DNA of 45,631 bases. Source: Puniceicoccales bacterium (GTDB taxonomy: Bacteria > Verrucomicrobiota > Verrucomicrobiia > Opitutales > JAIRKQ01). Each line of letters starts with the position of its first letter. Position 1 is the stretch's first letter. A program made the position numbers and the translations under genes. The notes beneath the pieces were generated by a model. That model made no database searches and was not told the origin of the DNA. It worked only from the letters and a program-made list of their open reading frames with translations. Shown piece after piece: positions 8,012 to 16,690 of this stretch. The stretch lies in NCBI GenBank assembly GCA_031283685.1, contig JAITBI010000003.1, positions 1-45,631 on the forward strand, read 5' to 3'.

Positions 8012-8485
8012 TCAAAAACCTCCCAAAAATTTTTCGGATGCATGGTGTAGCCTACGGTGTACAACCTGACATCCGATATTTGAACTAAAATCACCGATTG
8101 TGATGGCATCGTCTGGAACGGATACGGGAACTTCCCCCTGGGCAATGCGCTTTAGGTAATCCTTCGCATCGGTTGCCAGACGGATTTGGTCAGCCGTCAT
8201 TTTTAAACCAGGCAAGCGGGTCTGTGCGCTTTCCAAAATCAGGCAGCAGGCAAAACTTTTTAAATCGTGAGGAATTTTTGTTCTATCTGCACTTAGCAAA
8301 TTGTGTCTATTCCCGCTGATTTCAGCACGAATGCGGGCCGTAATGTCCCCAATAATTTCGTCGATTGGGTTTGTTTGATCATTCGCCATTTCCAGAGTTT
8401 TCAAAGCGTTCAGCTGCGTTGAGCATAAATAGTCATTGAGATCGGAAATTTGTATAGTTATCCACGTTGCCATAGAATTTTTCAT
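8012..8485 (-). CDS. Mu gp36-like protein (DUF1320 type)
   Basis: 157 residues (145 if the second ATG at 8473 is used; neither has a good ribosome site). The N-terminus WITIQISDLNDYLC and the following all-helical body, with IDEIIGDITARIRAEISGN, SFACCLILESAQTRLPGL and a final DAKDYLKRIAQGEVPV, match the DUF1320 family of Mu-like head-tail connector proteins. It follows the capsid gene as in Mu. A strong hairpin lies between it and the capsid gene. Confidence 0.75.
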   Translation of the reverse strand: MKNSMATWITIQISDLNDYLCSTQLNALKTLEMANDQTNPIDEIIGDITARIRAEISGNRHNLLSADRTKIPHDLKSFACCLILESAQTRLPGLKMTADQIRLATDAKDYLKRIAQGEVPVSVPDDAITIGDFSSNIGCQVVHRRLHHASEKFLGGF

Positions 8486-8500
8486 TGAAGGATTAGGGGG

Positions 8501-8533
8501 TATCCGGGAAGATTTCCAAAATCTTCCCGGATA
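8501..8533 (-). promoter_or_regulatory. Perfect 15-bp inverted repeat after the capsid gene
   Basis: Arms TATCCGGGAAGATTT (8501-8515) and its exact reverse complement (8519-8533) around a three-base loop. It sits in the 73-base gap between capsid and gp36-like genes. On the minus transcript no U-run follows, so it is not a textbook terminator; it could stabilise capsid mRNA, act as an RNase site or lower downstream expression. Confidence 0.75.
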
Positions 8534-8558
8534 TGGGTGTAGGTCTATTATGTTGCTG

Positions 8559-9515
8559 TTATGCTGTTGTTACCGTGAGTTTTCTTATGCCTTCCTTTGA
8601 GGTCAAAACCACATTGCTGTAATGTTCGACCGTCAAATCCGTAAACTTGCTATGCTCATCCGCATACACACGAAATGTGCTACCGCCGTCGATGGGGGTG
8701 ACGAACCGTTTAATATTCGCCGGCTCATCTTTCATAATGTCATTCCGGGTATAGAACGCGTATATCTTGTTCCCGAGTAGGTTGGATTTTTCCGCACCAT
8801 TTTGGTAGCGGGCACTCATTACCCGTACTTCGTCGACGAACAGCTTTCTCGCCAGTTCTTCCGGAGTTAGCCCTGCTGCCCGTGTGGCTCCAGCTGTATT
8901 TTGGGCATCGTAGGAATCACTTCTTAGATCCCATGCGCCTTCTCCAATGACGATCCTGTTCGGGCGGATACCGGTGATATCTGCTGCCGCTTCCAATTCG
9001 GCCCGAATGTGAGAATCCGGATTGGCAGAAGATCCCCAGGTGTAGCTGACAGATATTGACTCGGCATTATCTTCCAACGCTGAAATCGCACGGCGTAACT
9101 CATTGCGTAGCAGGCGCTGGAGTAGTAACTGGACATAGCGCTCTCTCCAATCGTCTCCTGCCACATCGTCATGGTCGACCCTGACCGTCAAGCCTTTGTT
9201 GTAGGTCCTAGATGTTATGGAAGTTCCGATGAATTCTACGCGCTTGAAAGATGCACCAATTGATCGGATGTCATCGGTCTCAGACAAAAAGCATTGTTCA
9301 TTGTTTGAGAGCTTGAATTCAAAACGTTTTGCTACGGGGATGACCGGTGCGATGAAATTCAACAGTTCTTCTATTTGTTCTGAATCTTTCCAACCTACTG
9401 TAAATGCGGTTAAGGGTTCCGAATATGTCGACGCGGTGAACCTCGCCTCATTGGCAGCGCAAATTGTGCCGCACTCTTGAAAACCATCATCTTTTGGTAA
9501 AATTTCTATGTTCAT
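8559..9515 (-). CDS. Major capsid protein (HK97-type, Mu-like module)
   Basis: 318 residues with AAGGA before ATG 9515. The body has the look of HK97-fold capsids of Mu-like prophages: an N-terminal arm, PVIPVAKRFEFKLSN, a long helix rich in Leu/Arg (YVQLLLQRLLRNELRRAI) and the P-domain stretch ITGIRPNRIVIGEGAWDLR that is typical of this capsid group. The C-terminus has a beta-rich YADEHSKFTDLTVEHYSNVVL. It is flanked by a decoration protein and a DUF1320 gene, exactly where a capsid belongs. No N-terminal scaffold is fused; the upstream protease gene may supply it. Confidence 0.82.
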   Translation of the reverse strand: MNIEILPKDDGFQECGTICAANEARFTASTYSEPLTAFTVGWKDSEQIEELLNFIAPVIPVAKRFEFKLSNNEQCFLSETDDIRSIGASFKRVEFIGTSITSRTYNKGLTVRVDHDDVAGDDWRERYVQLLLQRLLRNELRRAISALEDNAESISVSYTWGSSANPDSHIRAELEAAADITGIRPNRIVIGEGAWDLRSDSYDAQNTAGATRAAGLTPEELARKLFVDEVRVMSARYQNGAEKSNLLGNKIYAFYTRNDIMKDEPANIKRFVTPIDGGSTFRVYADEHSKFTDLTVEHYSNVVLTSKEGIRKLTVTTA

Positions 9516-9535
9516 AGGATCCTTTTGGTAAAATT

Positions 9536-9985
9536 TTAACTACCTTTGACTACGTGTTGTTGGGGTACACAGCTCATAAATTCTATGAGCTGGCCATCCA
9601 CCGTTGCCGATGTTAGTGCAATGCCCATCATTGTGTAGGTTTGATCGTTCGCTGTCGGTGTTGGCAGAGGTTTTACTTTGCCATTTCCAGCAGGAACAAC
9701 GATTGCGCCTGCCATAACCGCTGTGCTGGCTACTGCCTGCAGCGTATTAGGGGATCCAAGCAATGCGACGTTGACAATTTCTTTGGACCCTTCCGAAGTA
9801 GGAGCAGTTGCCTCGTCGGTGATAATTCCAATTGGCAAATCGGATACACCACACAGGGCAATGTCGGTCTTTTGTGTTCCAAATTTACCGAGGAGATATT
9901 TGGTTGGGATGGCTTCTTCTGCCTGCTTGGTAACATTACAAGCATGGGTCCCAATGTCGGAATTTGATAATATTAGTTGTGTCAT
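9536..9985 (-). CDS. Capsid decoration/cement protein (DUF2190-like)
   Basis: 149 residues with AGGA seven bases before ATG 9985. Strand-rich protein with a block AVMAGAIVVPAGNGKVKPLP and then YTMMGIALTSATVDGQLIEF, which resembles small capsid cement proteins: alternating strands that describe an initial value, a Gly/Pro turn and an 'IGIAL..A..G' segment. It lies between protease and capsid, the usual place in Mu-like and lambda-like heads. Confidence 0.7.
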   Translation of the reverse strand: MTQLILSNSDIGTHACNVTKQAEEAIPTKYLLGKFGTQKTDIALCGVSDLPIGIITDEATAPTSEGSKEIVNVALLGSPNTLQAVASTAVMAGAIVVPAGNGKVKPLPTPTANDQTYTMMGIALTSATVDGQLIEFMSCVPQQHVVKGS

Positions 9986-10001
9986 AATTTCCTAGTTAAG
10001 G

Positions 10002-10790
10002 TTAAAAGTTTTTATTGAATAATGCGGGATTGTTGCGTTTGACCGCATTCCACGCGTCATTGTATTTCTCTGAAAATTTTTGCATGCGTTCGAAGACAAG
10101 TTCCAAAATCCTTTCGCAATTTGATTTATTAAAAATTGGTTGTTTCAAATCTTCCGTTTGCGAAACCGTGTGGAGGATTATCTGGGACGGTAGAATTAAA
10201 ATGTCTTCATCCACGGAATCTGTCACCTGTTGCCCAGGCTGATCTTCTTCACTTTCCAGAAAAATATTTTCGGAGCTGACATCACGGCAATTCTCTTGGC
10301 CATCGATTGCAAAGTTTTCCCTGTTATTATCATCTGGTGAAGCTATTTGCCCATTGGCTTTTTCAACTTTTGACACGTGATCGCATCTGATATTTGGATG
10401 ATTGGTTAACCCGACTGACAATAGGCGTTTGGGAGACAACCTGCCGTCCTGTGTTGGAGTCGTCAACCACCGGGGAGACAGATACCTAAGGATGCCATTT
10501 TTAAACAACTCCTGGCCAATGTCTGTCCATTTTACCAGAATCCACAGGGCATTATCTTCCACTTTCATATTTTCTATGCGTCCATAGACCCTATTATTTT
10601 TCGATCCGAACTCCGGGTCATCTGGATGGCCGATAAAGATTGGAAGCCCTTGAAATCTGCGCATTAGGCGACTTCGCAGAGAATGGAAAGAATCGATAAT
10701 TCTTTCGGCAGACTGGGAGTCCAAAAGTTGTGTCCCTTTGGGGTGGAAATATTCGCCACAATTTACTAATTTCAACCATTCAACGTGCAT
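10002..10790 (-). CDS. Mu I-type head protease/scaffold protein
   Basis: 262 residues. The start is ATG 10790 because a full AGGAGG lies five bases upstream, within the last codons of the portal gene; the gene overlaps the portal end by 11 bases. N-terminal part: a beta-rich protease-like domain with LPIFIGHPDDPEF, YGRIENMKVEDNALWILVKW and LRYLSPRWLTTP, then the LLSVGLTNHPNI block that is shared by Mu gpI-like (gp32) proteases. The C-terminal third is acidic and Gln/Ser-rich, then helical (ERMQKFSEKYNDAW), as expected for a fused scaffold. It would mature or scaffold the capsid. Confidence 0.8.
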   Translation of the reverse strand: MHVEWLKLVNCGEYFHPKGTQLLDSQSAERIIDSFHSLRSRLMRRFQGLPIFIGHPDDPEFGSKNNRVYGRIENMKVEDNALWILVKWTDIGQELFKNGILRYLSPRWLTTPTQDGRLSPKRLLSVGLTNHPNIRCDHVSKVEKANGQIASPDDNNRENFAIDGQENCRDVSSENIFLESEEDQPGQQVTDSVDEDILILPSQIILHTVSQTEDLKQPIFNKSNCERILELVFERMQKFSEKYNDAWNAVKRNNPALFNKNF

Positions 10791-12069
10791 CATTGCCTCC
10801 TTCAATTTCGCCGTTACTTTCATACTGTGCCATGGAAGTTAGCATCTGCTCACCCTCATTTGGCGTTGCCAGGTTAAACCTTTCCCGAATATCATTTATC
10901 GAGATTGGAACTCCCATTTTGTATAATTCACGATACAAATTCAGTTCATCGGCTACATTTCGCTTAACATTTGGGATAAACTTTATATACGCCTTTACCG
11001 GAACATCGCCGAACAGATATTTTACAACAAATCTGTCGACCTGCGTGTTAAGAGCTTCCGAAATCATTCCTGCGTCATCCTCTTCCAGGATCGCCGTTTC
11101 ATCGGCTTGTAGAGATGCACCTGCTCCGCTTTCCCTCGATAACGTTGCCAGATCGGAACCTCTCCATAGTGCAGAAATCGCACGGTCCATCCGGTCTATT
11201 AATTTTGGATAGGGCAATTCCCCTTTCGTCGATAGATCTATCGCTTCGATGTTAGTACCCTTCGACATCAATGCACTAAATTCAGCCCCAAAATCTTCCA
11301 CGGCATCGCGGGCCGCTTCCCATTGTTCTGTATTTGGAACCGCATCGGTAACACCTTTTACCCCCGGCATACCATTTCGTTCACAATAAACCAGCCAGTC
11401 GCGTAGCGGCAGATGTTTAAATAGGTATGCAATGGAACAGGCTTCCATCAGACCATCTCCTGCCGTCACTAACCATGCTCCTGCTTCCAAGGGAATACCG
11501 GACGTGGCGCCTTCGTTCGTCAAAAACTTCAATTTACCATCGTGGTTTTCAAAAAACCACAGTGGAACAAATCGGAATGTGGCTGTTAGTAACGTCGAAG
11601 GCGCCATAGGTTTCAGCTTTGGAGAATCTTTTTCCGATGCCGAAATTTCATGGGGTTCGAAAATTATTTCATGGATGGCATACTTTTTGCCAATGGCATC
11701 CATCATTTGACGTACCAGAAGGGATATCCCTCCGAGCTCATTGCTATCGCACGCACTTGTTGCCGATAAATTGTTATAGAAATATTCCAGCGCGATTTTC
11801 TGTTCTCTGGCCAACTCAGAATCATCGACCGATAAAATTTCCCAATGTAGTCGAGCGATCGATTTCTTTCTCTTACTTGCCACTCCTTGAATGACGTCAT
11901 CCCGACGCTCAATGGCATCCCACGTTAGAGCAGCGGCTTTCAAATACCCCGTAGAAAAGGCATCCAACATCTGGGACAATGAGTCCGGGGTCAGGGTTTT
12001 GATTGGATTGAAGTGCGCCCGCATGGAATTTTTCACGCGAATTTCTGAAATTTGTGATACTGTTTTCAT
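10780..12069 (-). CDS. Phage portal protein (Mu gp29, DUF935 type)
   Basis: 429 residues. N-terminal AALTWDAIERRDDVIQGVASKRK with KSIARLHWEILSVDD, the LVRQMMDAIGKKYAIHEIIF block, and RDWLVYCERNGMPGVKGV in the middle are characteristic of DUF935 portals. The C-terminus has the QADETAILEEDDAGMISEAL stretch and a helical tail. It would form the dodecameric DNA gate of the head. The start overlaps the TerL stop as ATGA, so translation is coupled. The MuF-type gp30 gene that normally follows in Mu is missing. Confidence 0.88.
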   Translation of the reverse strand: MKTVSQISEIRVKNSMRAHFNPIKTLTPDSLSQMLDAFSTGYLKAAALTWDAIERRDDVIQGVASKRKKSIARLHWEILSVDDSELAREQKIALEYFYNNLSATSACDSNELGGISLLVRQMMDAIGKKYAIHEIIFEPHEISASEKDSPKLKPMAPSTLLTATFRFVPLWFFENHDGKLKFLTNEGATSGIPLEAGAWLVTAGDGLMEACSIAYLFKHLPLRDWLVYCERNGMPGVKGVTDAVPNTEQWEAARDAVEDFGAEFSALMSKGTNIEAIDLSTKGELPYPKLIDRMDRAISALWRGSDLATLSRESGAGASLQADETAILEEDDAGMISEALNTQVDRFVVKYLFGDVPVKAYIKFIPNVKRNVADELNLYRELYKMGVPISINDIRERFNLATPNEGEQMLTSMAQYESNGEIEGGNDAR

Positions 12070-13454
12070 AAAAATTCTTCTCTCCTTGTTTTTCGTTCAA
12101 CTTTTTCGAAATATGGTACTTGCTGATGCCTACAAGCATTTGCGGCATGTATGGCCAGTGCCAATGCCCAAAACCTATCGGCATGTCCGTTTTTCCCTCT
12201 ATCCCCTGCGAACCTGATATTTCCCGCGAATGTCGTTTCTCTCCTAACGGATCTCAGGTCTGCCCGAATAAAATCATCGCCGGGAATTTTTATCAATTTT
12301 CCCTCAAATACTTCTCGCAGCTGATAGGCTAATTCTTCCTTCGTTCTATTGGTAAACGTTACCCCTTCCACGCGATATTTCCAAAAATTTTCACTGGCAC
12401 GTTCGAAAAACTGGCGCCCGATCCCGGTTTGATCAATGCATATCCTCTTCAAATTTTTTATTTCAAAGAATTTTTGTAGCCTTTCTTCTTGCTCGGAGAA
12501 TGGAGCATTTTGCATGGTCAAAACTTTTCTTGTGCATAGGATATCGTTTCGGTTTTCAAGCAACCAAAACACCGTAAAATCGTGACTGCGAGCGACATCA
12601 ATTCCAAGAAAGCAATCATCGGTTCCCTTGGAAAAATCGTGCAATTCCCAAGAATTCTGTTCATTGGACTGATATTCACAGGCGGCTATCATGTTACTCG
12701 CTATGAATGCCGAACGGTCATCGGCTGGAACACACATGTATTCCTGCAAAAACGATTCCTCGTCGGGACAAGAATTTTTCACGGCGTCGAAATATTCCGA
12801 ATCCGACATTTGGTTCCGTTCATCGGATGCAGGTAGCCGAGTCTTTAACTTATTTAGTAAACCATGTTCGAGGGCATCCTGCAATGTTATACGATGATAG
12901 GAAAAATTTCCACGATTTTCCCCATTGCGTATTTCGCATATCAGTTTATTAAAAAAATTGTTTGATCCACGGTGGGTTGATAAAATTTCTAGCTGTCCGC
13001 CCCAGGTGATGCCTGGTAGTGCGATTGTATACAAATTCTTCTGGTCACCGTGCAATGCGAATTCATCGAGTATCCGCGAGCCTCTTTTCCCAGCCTGTGC
13101 ATTAATATTCGACGACAACGAATTGATTGACGTGCCATTGGAGAACCCTAGGGATGTTGAAGAATCAGTTCTTTCTTCTAAAATTTGCCTGTGGTTGAAG
13201 AAGTTACAGGCTGGAGACAGAATGTTCGCAAACTTTTTGCAATCGTCTATGAACAATTTCGCCTGCAGCTCATCCCGAGATGTTACCCAGGAATCATAAT
13301 TGTTTTGCCTAGAGACGTGCCGTCTAACGGTGCCATATGCCGTTGCCAGTGTCATCCCAATTTGGCGTGATTTTTCTAAAATTTTCAGCCGTGAATTATC
13401 TAAAATCCAGTTGACCTGGTATGGTAGAAAAAAGCTCTGTGCGATACCCTTCAT
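12066..13454 (-). CDS. Terminase large subunit (Mu gp28-like)
   Basis: 462 residues. ATPase half: a Walker A-like motif KSRQIGMT at residues 28-35, and a Walker B-like ILDEFA near residue 135. Nuclease half: FLGIDVARSHDFTVFW (first metal Asp), ICIDQTGIGRQFFE, and GHADRFWALALA at the end, all typical of the gp28-like terminases with an RNase H-like nuclease. It would package phage DNA into the prohead. It overlaps the small-terminase stop (ATGA) and the portal start (ATGA), so a coupled packaging operon. Confidence 0.88.
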   Translation of the reverse strand: MKGIAQSFFLPYQVNWILDNSRLKILEKSRQIGMTLATAYGTVRRHVSRQNNYDSWVTSRDELQAKLFIDDCKKFANILSPACNFFNHRQILEERTDSSTSLGFSNGTSINSLSSNINAQAGKRGSRILDEFALHGDQKNLYTIALPGITWGGQLEILSTHRGSNNFFNKLICEIRNGENRGNFSYHRITLQDALEHGLLNKLKTRLPASDERNQMSDSEYFDAVKNSCPDEESFLQEYMCVPADDRSAFIASNMIAACEYQSNEQNSWELHDFSKGTDDCFLGIDVARSHDFTVFWLLENRNDILCTRKVLTMQNAPFSEQEERLQKFFEIKNLKRICIDQTGIGRQFFERASENFWKYRVEGVTFTNRTKEELAYQLREVFEGKLIKIPGDDFIRADLRSVRRETTFAGNIRFAGDRGKNGHADRFWALALAIHAANACRHQQVPYFEKVERKTRREEFL

Positions 13455-13840
13455 AGTAGTTGCAATTGCTCCTCCACAGTTTTGACGATATCACTTGGCA
13501 ATTTGCCTTTTTGCAAATTTTCTCGCATGGCTTGTAGTTCCTGTCTTTCATCGTCGAGATCAGCAGATTTCAGCCGTGCAATTTTTTTAAATTCGATGTC
13601 CTGAATTTTTTGGTGGCTTGCCGACAACTTTTGTATGACACAGGAAATATCCTTGAGCTCTCCAACGGAACCATCATCGCTTCCACAGATGGAGTCGAAC
13701 AGCATTTCCCAGGCACGGGAAAGAGATGCCATCGCAGTTTCCGTAGGCAATTCAAGGCCGATAAGGATTTCCGATGTGCGTGCTTTTGCGAACTTTATCT
13801 GGGCAAGGTGATTTTTAAAACTGTCATTTCCATCACACAT
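13451..13840 (-). CDS. Probable small terminase subunit (Mu gp27/DUF3486-like)
   Basis: 129 residues, largely helical. The N-terminus has NHLAQIKFAKARTSEILIGL, the C-terminus is charged and coiled-coil-like (IARLKSADLDDERQELQAM, then LQKGKLPSDIVKTVEEQL). Position immediately before TerL with an ATGA overlap, and after a gp25-like gene, matches the gp27 small terminase of Mu-like phages. Sequence resemblance is weak, so the name rests on context. It starts at ATG 13840 in a TAATG overlap with the upstream stop. Confidence 0.6.
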   Translation of the reverse strand: MCDGNDSFKNHLAQIKFAKARTSEILIGLELPTETAMASLSRAWEMLFDSICGSDDGSVGELKDISCVIQKLSASHQKIQDIEFKKIARLKSADLDDERQELQAMRENLQKGKLPSDIVKTVEEQLQLL

Positions 13841-14187
13841 TATTCATCTGTATCAAAATTTTTAAGTGGATAATTATCCTTTAATCTATACCTGTCTCCG
13901 AATCCACATTCACTGATCTTTACAATACTTCCAGAATCTACCAAACCAGATATGCTAGCGATGACATGTTCCTTTGGACAATTTTTACAGGAACAAGAAA
14001 TTCCATGAAAAATTATATCGAAGGGTAAACTGGCAGGAGATGCTGCGATTAGCTGCAACACTATTAAATTTCGAATGTTTGAACGGTATAGGTCCGATTC
14101 ACTACCTCCGTCGATCATCTCAAAACCATCGAATCTTTCCGTTTCTAGTGAGTACTCGTTTGCCTTCGCCATACAATCTGTGGACAC
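13840..14187 (-). CDS. Winged-helix protein, Mu gp25-like
   Basis: 115 residues from GTG 14187, or 110 from ATG 14172; neither has a convincing ribosome site. After a polar N-terminus comes a winged-helix pattern: NLIVLQLIAASPASLPFDII, a turn with three Cys (CSCKNC), then HVIASISGLVDSGSIVKI and YRLKD. This resembles the phage proteins in the gp25 slot of Mu-like elements, which are ArsR-like. The Cys cluster CSCKNC is unusual for that group and might bind metal. It is the first gene of the phage operon. Confidence 0.6.
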   Translation of the reverse strand: MSTDCMAKANEYSLETERFDGFEMIDGGSESDLYRSNIRNLIVLQLIAASPASLPFDIIFHGISCSCKNCPKEHVIASISGLVDSGSIVKISECGFGDRYRLKDNYPLKNFDTDE

Positions 14188-14352
14188 AAGTATATTCCAT
14201 ATTCTAAAAAGGAGAAGCGGTAGATTGTTTAGGTTTGTTACAAAGATTTATTTTGATCCATTGTAATATTTTTACCAAAGGTATCGGCAGCCGGTAGGTA
14301 GATTAAACTTTCACGAATATCAAATTTTGACATTTTTAATGAAAATTTTTAT

Positions 14353-15003
14353 ATGGTTTCGATGACAGTTCATCCCATATATCGCATTGTCACATTCATC
14401 GCCAAAATGATGTTCAACGAATTGTTTGACGGTGATATCTATGGATATGAGAATATTCCCAGGCATGGGCCATGTCTATTGGCGTGTAATCATTTAAGCT
14501 ATTTCGATCCACCATTTATTGGTAGTGCGGTGCCTGGACGAGAAGTTTTTTCGTTGGCCCGCAGTTCATTGTTTAGCACAAAATTTCGCCACTGGTTGTT
14601 CAGCAACATGAATTGCATACCGCTCGATAGGAAGAGCGGAGATGTTATAGCCATAAAGACGGCATTACACCTATTAAAAAATGGAAAATGTGTGATGATT
14701 TACCCGGAGGGGACCCGATCGGCAGACGGTTCCATTGGCGAACCGCTGGCGGGGATAGGGATGTTGGCGTGCAAAACGGAAGTACCCGTTATTCCGTGTA
14801 GAATTTTCGGTACCTTCGAAATTATGAACCGCAATGCCAAGTTTTTCGATTGGAATCAAAAAGCTACCATAGTATTTGGGCAGCCTATTTTACCCAAGGA
14901 TTATATCATAGTATCCGATTCCCGTGGAAAATATAAATTGACGGCTGCGTACATAATGAATATTGTCCAGGGCTTACAAACCCCAGAGATAGACATCTTA
15001 TAA
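14353..15003 (+). CDS. plsC: 1-acyl-sn-glycerol-3-phosphate acyltransferase
   Basis: 216 residues, a normal length for PlsC, which acylates lysophosphatidic acid to phosphatidic acid at the inner membrane face. Motif I NHLSYFDP (His-x4-Asp) lies near residue 46, then the Gly-Pro-like block around FSLARSSLF, motif III YPEGTRS and motif IV VPVIPC. The N-terminus is amphipathic and hydrophobic, as expected for membrane contact. It is convergent with the exonuclease gene downstream (44-base gap). ATG 14353 has no obvious ribosome site; ATG 14362 would be an alternative start. Confidence 0.93.
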   Translation: MVSMTVHPIYRIVTFIAKMMFNELFDGDIYGYENIPRHGPCLLACNHLSYFDPPFIGSAVPGREVFSLARSSLFSTKFRHWLFSNMNCIPLDRKSGDVIAIKTALHLLKNGKCVMIYPEGTRSADGSIGEPLAGIGMLACKTEVPVIPCRIFGTFEIMNRNAKFFDWNQKATIVFGQPILPKDYIIVSDSRGKYKLTAAYIMNIVQGLQTPEIDIL

Positions 15004-15046
15004 TAATTTTGCCTTTGAAGAAATAGCGCCGGGTGGTGGGGAAACT

Positions 15047-15682
15047 TTATGGTAAGTATTTGAGCATTTTTAGGAAAATTTCTCGGCTTATCCAAGCATC
15101 CGTTGCAGCATATAAAATTTGTTGTGGAGTTAAAACTTTCTGTGTCCAATCGGTCAATTGCGACTTTTTCGAAATCCTAATGCGGAGGAAAATGGCGGCT
15201 AAATTTCTTAGCCCAGTGTGAGCTACTTTGAGTCGCTTACTAAATAAACCAAGGTCATAAAAACCTTGGGCATTGAATTTTTCTATTTTAAAAAGATTTT
15301 TTATGTCATGGTCGACTGATGCTCCAACCTTGACGATATCTTTCTTCCCTAGAACGGGTTTCAATGGTGTAAGGCCTCCAATTTTTTCCAATCTAAACAG
15401 ATAAACCTTTGCCGATGTAGCAATTTGTACCAGGGAAGGAGCATAGGATTCGCCCTTTGAAAATGCTGGTTTGCTTTCGATATCAAACCCCAAAAATTTT
15501 TCAGATAGTATTTCTCTGATTGCCAGATTGGCCGCATCGGTATCCTCTATAAGCACAATTTCTCCATCGAAAACCTTTAGCGGCATCCTAGAGATTTGTT
15601 TTGGCGTTATGCGTTTCTGCAGAACCATTCTTTTGAAATATTTTAAAATTTGGTCCATTAAACTTTTATGAATTTCATACAT
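15047..15682 (-). CDS. DEDDy 3'-5' exonuclease (RNase D/WRN-like domain)
   Basis: 211 residues, shorter than full RNase D and without its HRDC domain. Exonuclease motif I is FLGFDIES (Asp, Glu), motif II GASVDHDIKNLF (Asp) and motif III YAATDAWIS (Tyr, Asp), so a complete DEDDy site. Such proteins trim RNA or single-stranded DNA 3' ends. The segment LTDWTQKVLTPQQILYAA is the typical approach to motif III. It is convergent with plsC. A second Met eight codons later could be the start. Confidence 0.88.
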   Translation of the reverse strand: MYEIHKSLMDQILKYFKRMVLQKRITPKQISRMPLKVFDGEIVLIEDTDAANLAIREILSEKFLGFDIESKPAFSKGESYAPSLVQIATSAKVYLFRLEKIGGLTPLKPVLGKKDIVKVGASVDHDIKNLFKIEKFNAQGFYDLGLFSKRLKVAHTGLRNLAAIFLRIRISKKSQLTDWTQKVLTPQQILYAATDAWISREIFLKMLKYLP

Positions 15683-15800
15683 ATGCTTTCGCCTGCGGAA
15701 AGATGATACAAAATAACTTCTTTGTCAATAGCTAAAAGATAAAGCTTTTGTTGTTAATTTTTTGCGCCAACCATTGGTGTAAATATTTAACCGAGGGAAA

Positions 15801-16685
15801 TTATCGCAATATAATTTTTACATCTATGGGGATCTGCTTTTTGAACCATGTTTTTTGCTTTTTGACTAATTTCAAAGTATTTTGCGAGATTTCGTTGACT
15901 AAAGCATCTTCGGTCGTGTTACTTTTGAGCCAGTTTATTGTTTCGCGATATCCTATTGCATTTTTCGCACTATCACTCAACCGTCCATACTTGGACAGTA
16001 GAAATTTCACCTCATGAATTAGTCCCATGTGCAACATTTTTTTTGTACGCTCCCATATGCGTAGTTTTAGATCCTCTTGATCCCTTTCTAGTAGGATCGT
16101 ATATTTTTGATATCGTTTGAATGGTGAATCTAAGGATATGAAATTGTTTTGTACACTGTCGAATGTCTTGCCGTACGCTAGACATCTTTTTAGGGCTGAC
16201 ATTACTCGCCTTGGATTTTTCATATCAATGGGCGGACACATCCCATCGTTGATTGAAATTAGCATTGGGACTAACCCGTCAAGGCCAGACTTGGCATAGA
16301 TGGAATTGATCAAATCATTAACATTTTGTGGAATTTTGGTTTCGTCGATGACGGGGCGATAAAAGGATTTTAAGTAAAACCCAGAACCTCCCACCACTAC
16401 TACATTTTTTCCAGAAGAAACTATGGAACTAATTGCTGTTTGGGCTGCTTCGATGAACATTGAAACATCAAATTTTTCAGATGGCTCTACCAGATCCATG
16501 CAATGATGCTCAATTCCTCTCATATCCGCTGGTTTTGGTTTTGCCGTCCCAATGTCCATATGTTTATACACCAGCAAGGAATCACATGATACAATTTCCG
16601 CATTATTTTTCATTGCAAAATTTATCGCATAATCCGTCTTTCCAACGGCTGTACATCCAGTAATGACGTATAATTTACCATCCAT
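15801..16685 (-). CDS. miaA: tRNA dimethylallyltransferase
   Basis: 294 residues. MiaA adds dimethylallyl to A37 of tRNAs that read codons starting with U. P-loop GCTAVGKT at residues 10-17, then EIVSCDSLLVYKHMDIGTAKP (substrate and nucleotide contacts), GGSGFYLKSF, NPRRVMSALKR and AIGYRETINWL near the C-terminus, all typical. ATG 16685 gives the usual N-terminus and lies five bases after the lptD stop. A longer reading from a TTG at 16718 overlaps lptD and is rejected. No ribosome site is evident, so coupling to lptD is likely. Confidence 0.95.
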   Translation of the reverse strand: MDGKLYVITGCTAVGKTDYAINFAMKNNAEIVSCDSLLVYKHMDIGTAKPKPADMRGIEHHCMDLVEPSEKFDVSMFIEAAQTAISSIVSSGKNVVVVGGSGFYLKSFYRPVIDETKIPQNVNDLINSIYAKSGLDGLVPMLISINDGMCPPIDMKNPRRVMSALKRCLAYGKTFDSVQNNFISLDSPFKRYQKYTILLERDQEDLKLRIWERTKKMLHMGLIHEVKFLLSKYGRLSDSAKNAIGYRETINWLKSNTTEDALVNEISQNTLKLVKKQKTWFKKQIPIDVKIILR

Positions 16686-16690
16686 AGATA

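Larger units (their letters stand above)
2619..14187 (-). mobile_element. Mu-like prophage head/fibre remnant or domesticated phage module
   Basis: Fourteen tightly packed minus-strand genes follow the order of the Mu structural region: gp25-like winged helix, small terminase, TerL, DUF935 portal, I-type protease, decoration protein, capsid, gp36-like and gp37-like, then fibre and baseplate-like proteins. Many junctions are ATGA or TAATG overlaps, so one transcript is likely. No transposase, integrase, repressor, MuF (gp30), sheath, tape measure, holin or endolysin lies here, and flanking genes are ordinary chromosomal ones. All fourteen frames are intact, which argues against simple decay. 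I saw no target duplication or att-like repeat at the ends. Confidence 0.8.
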
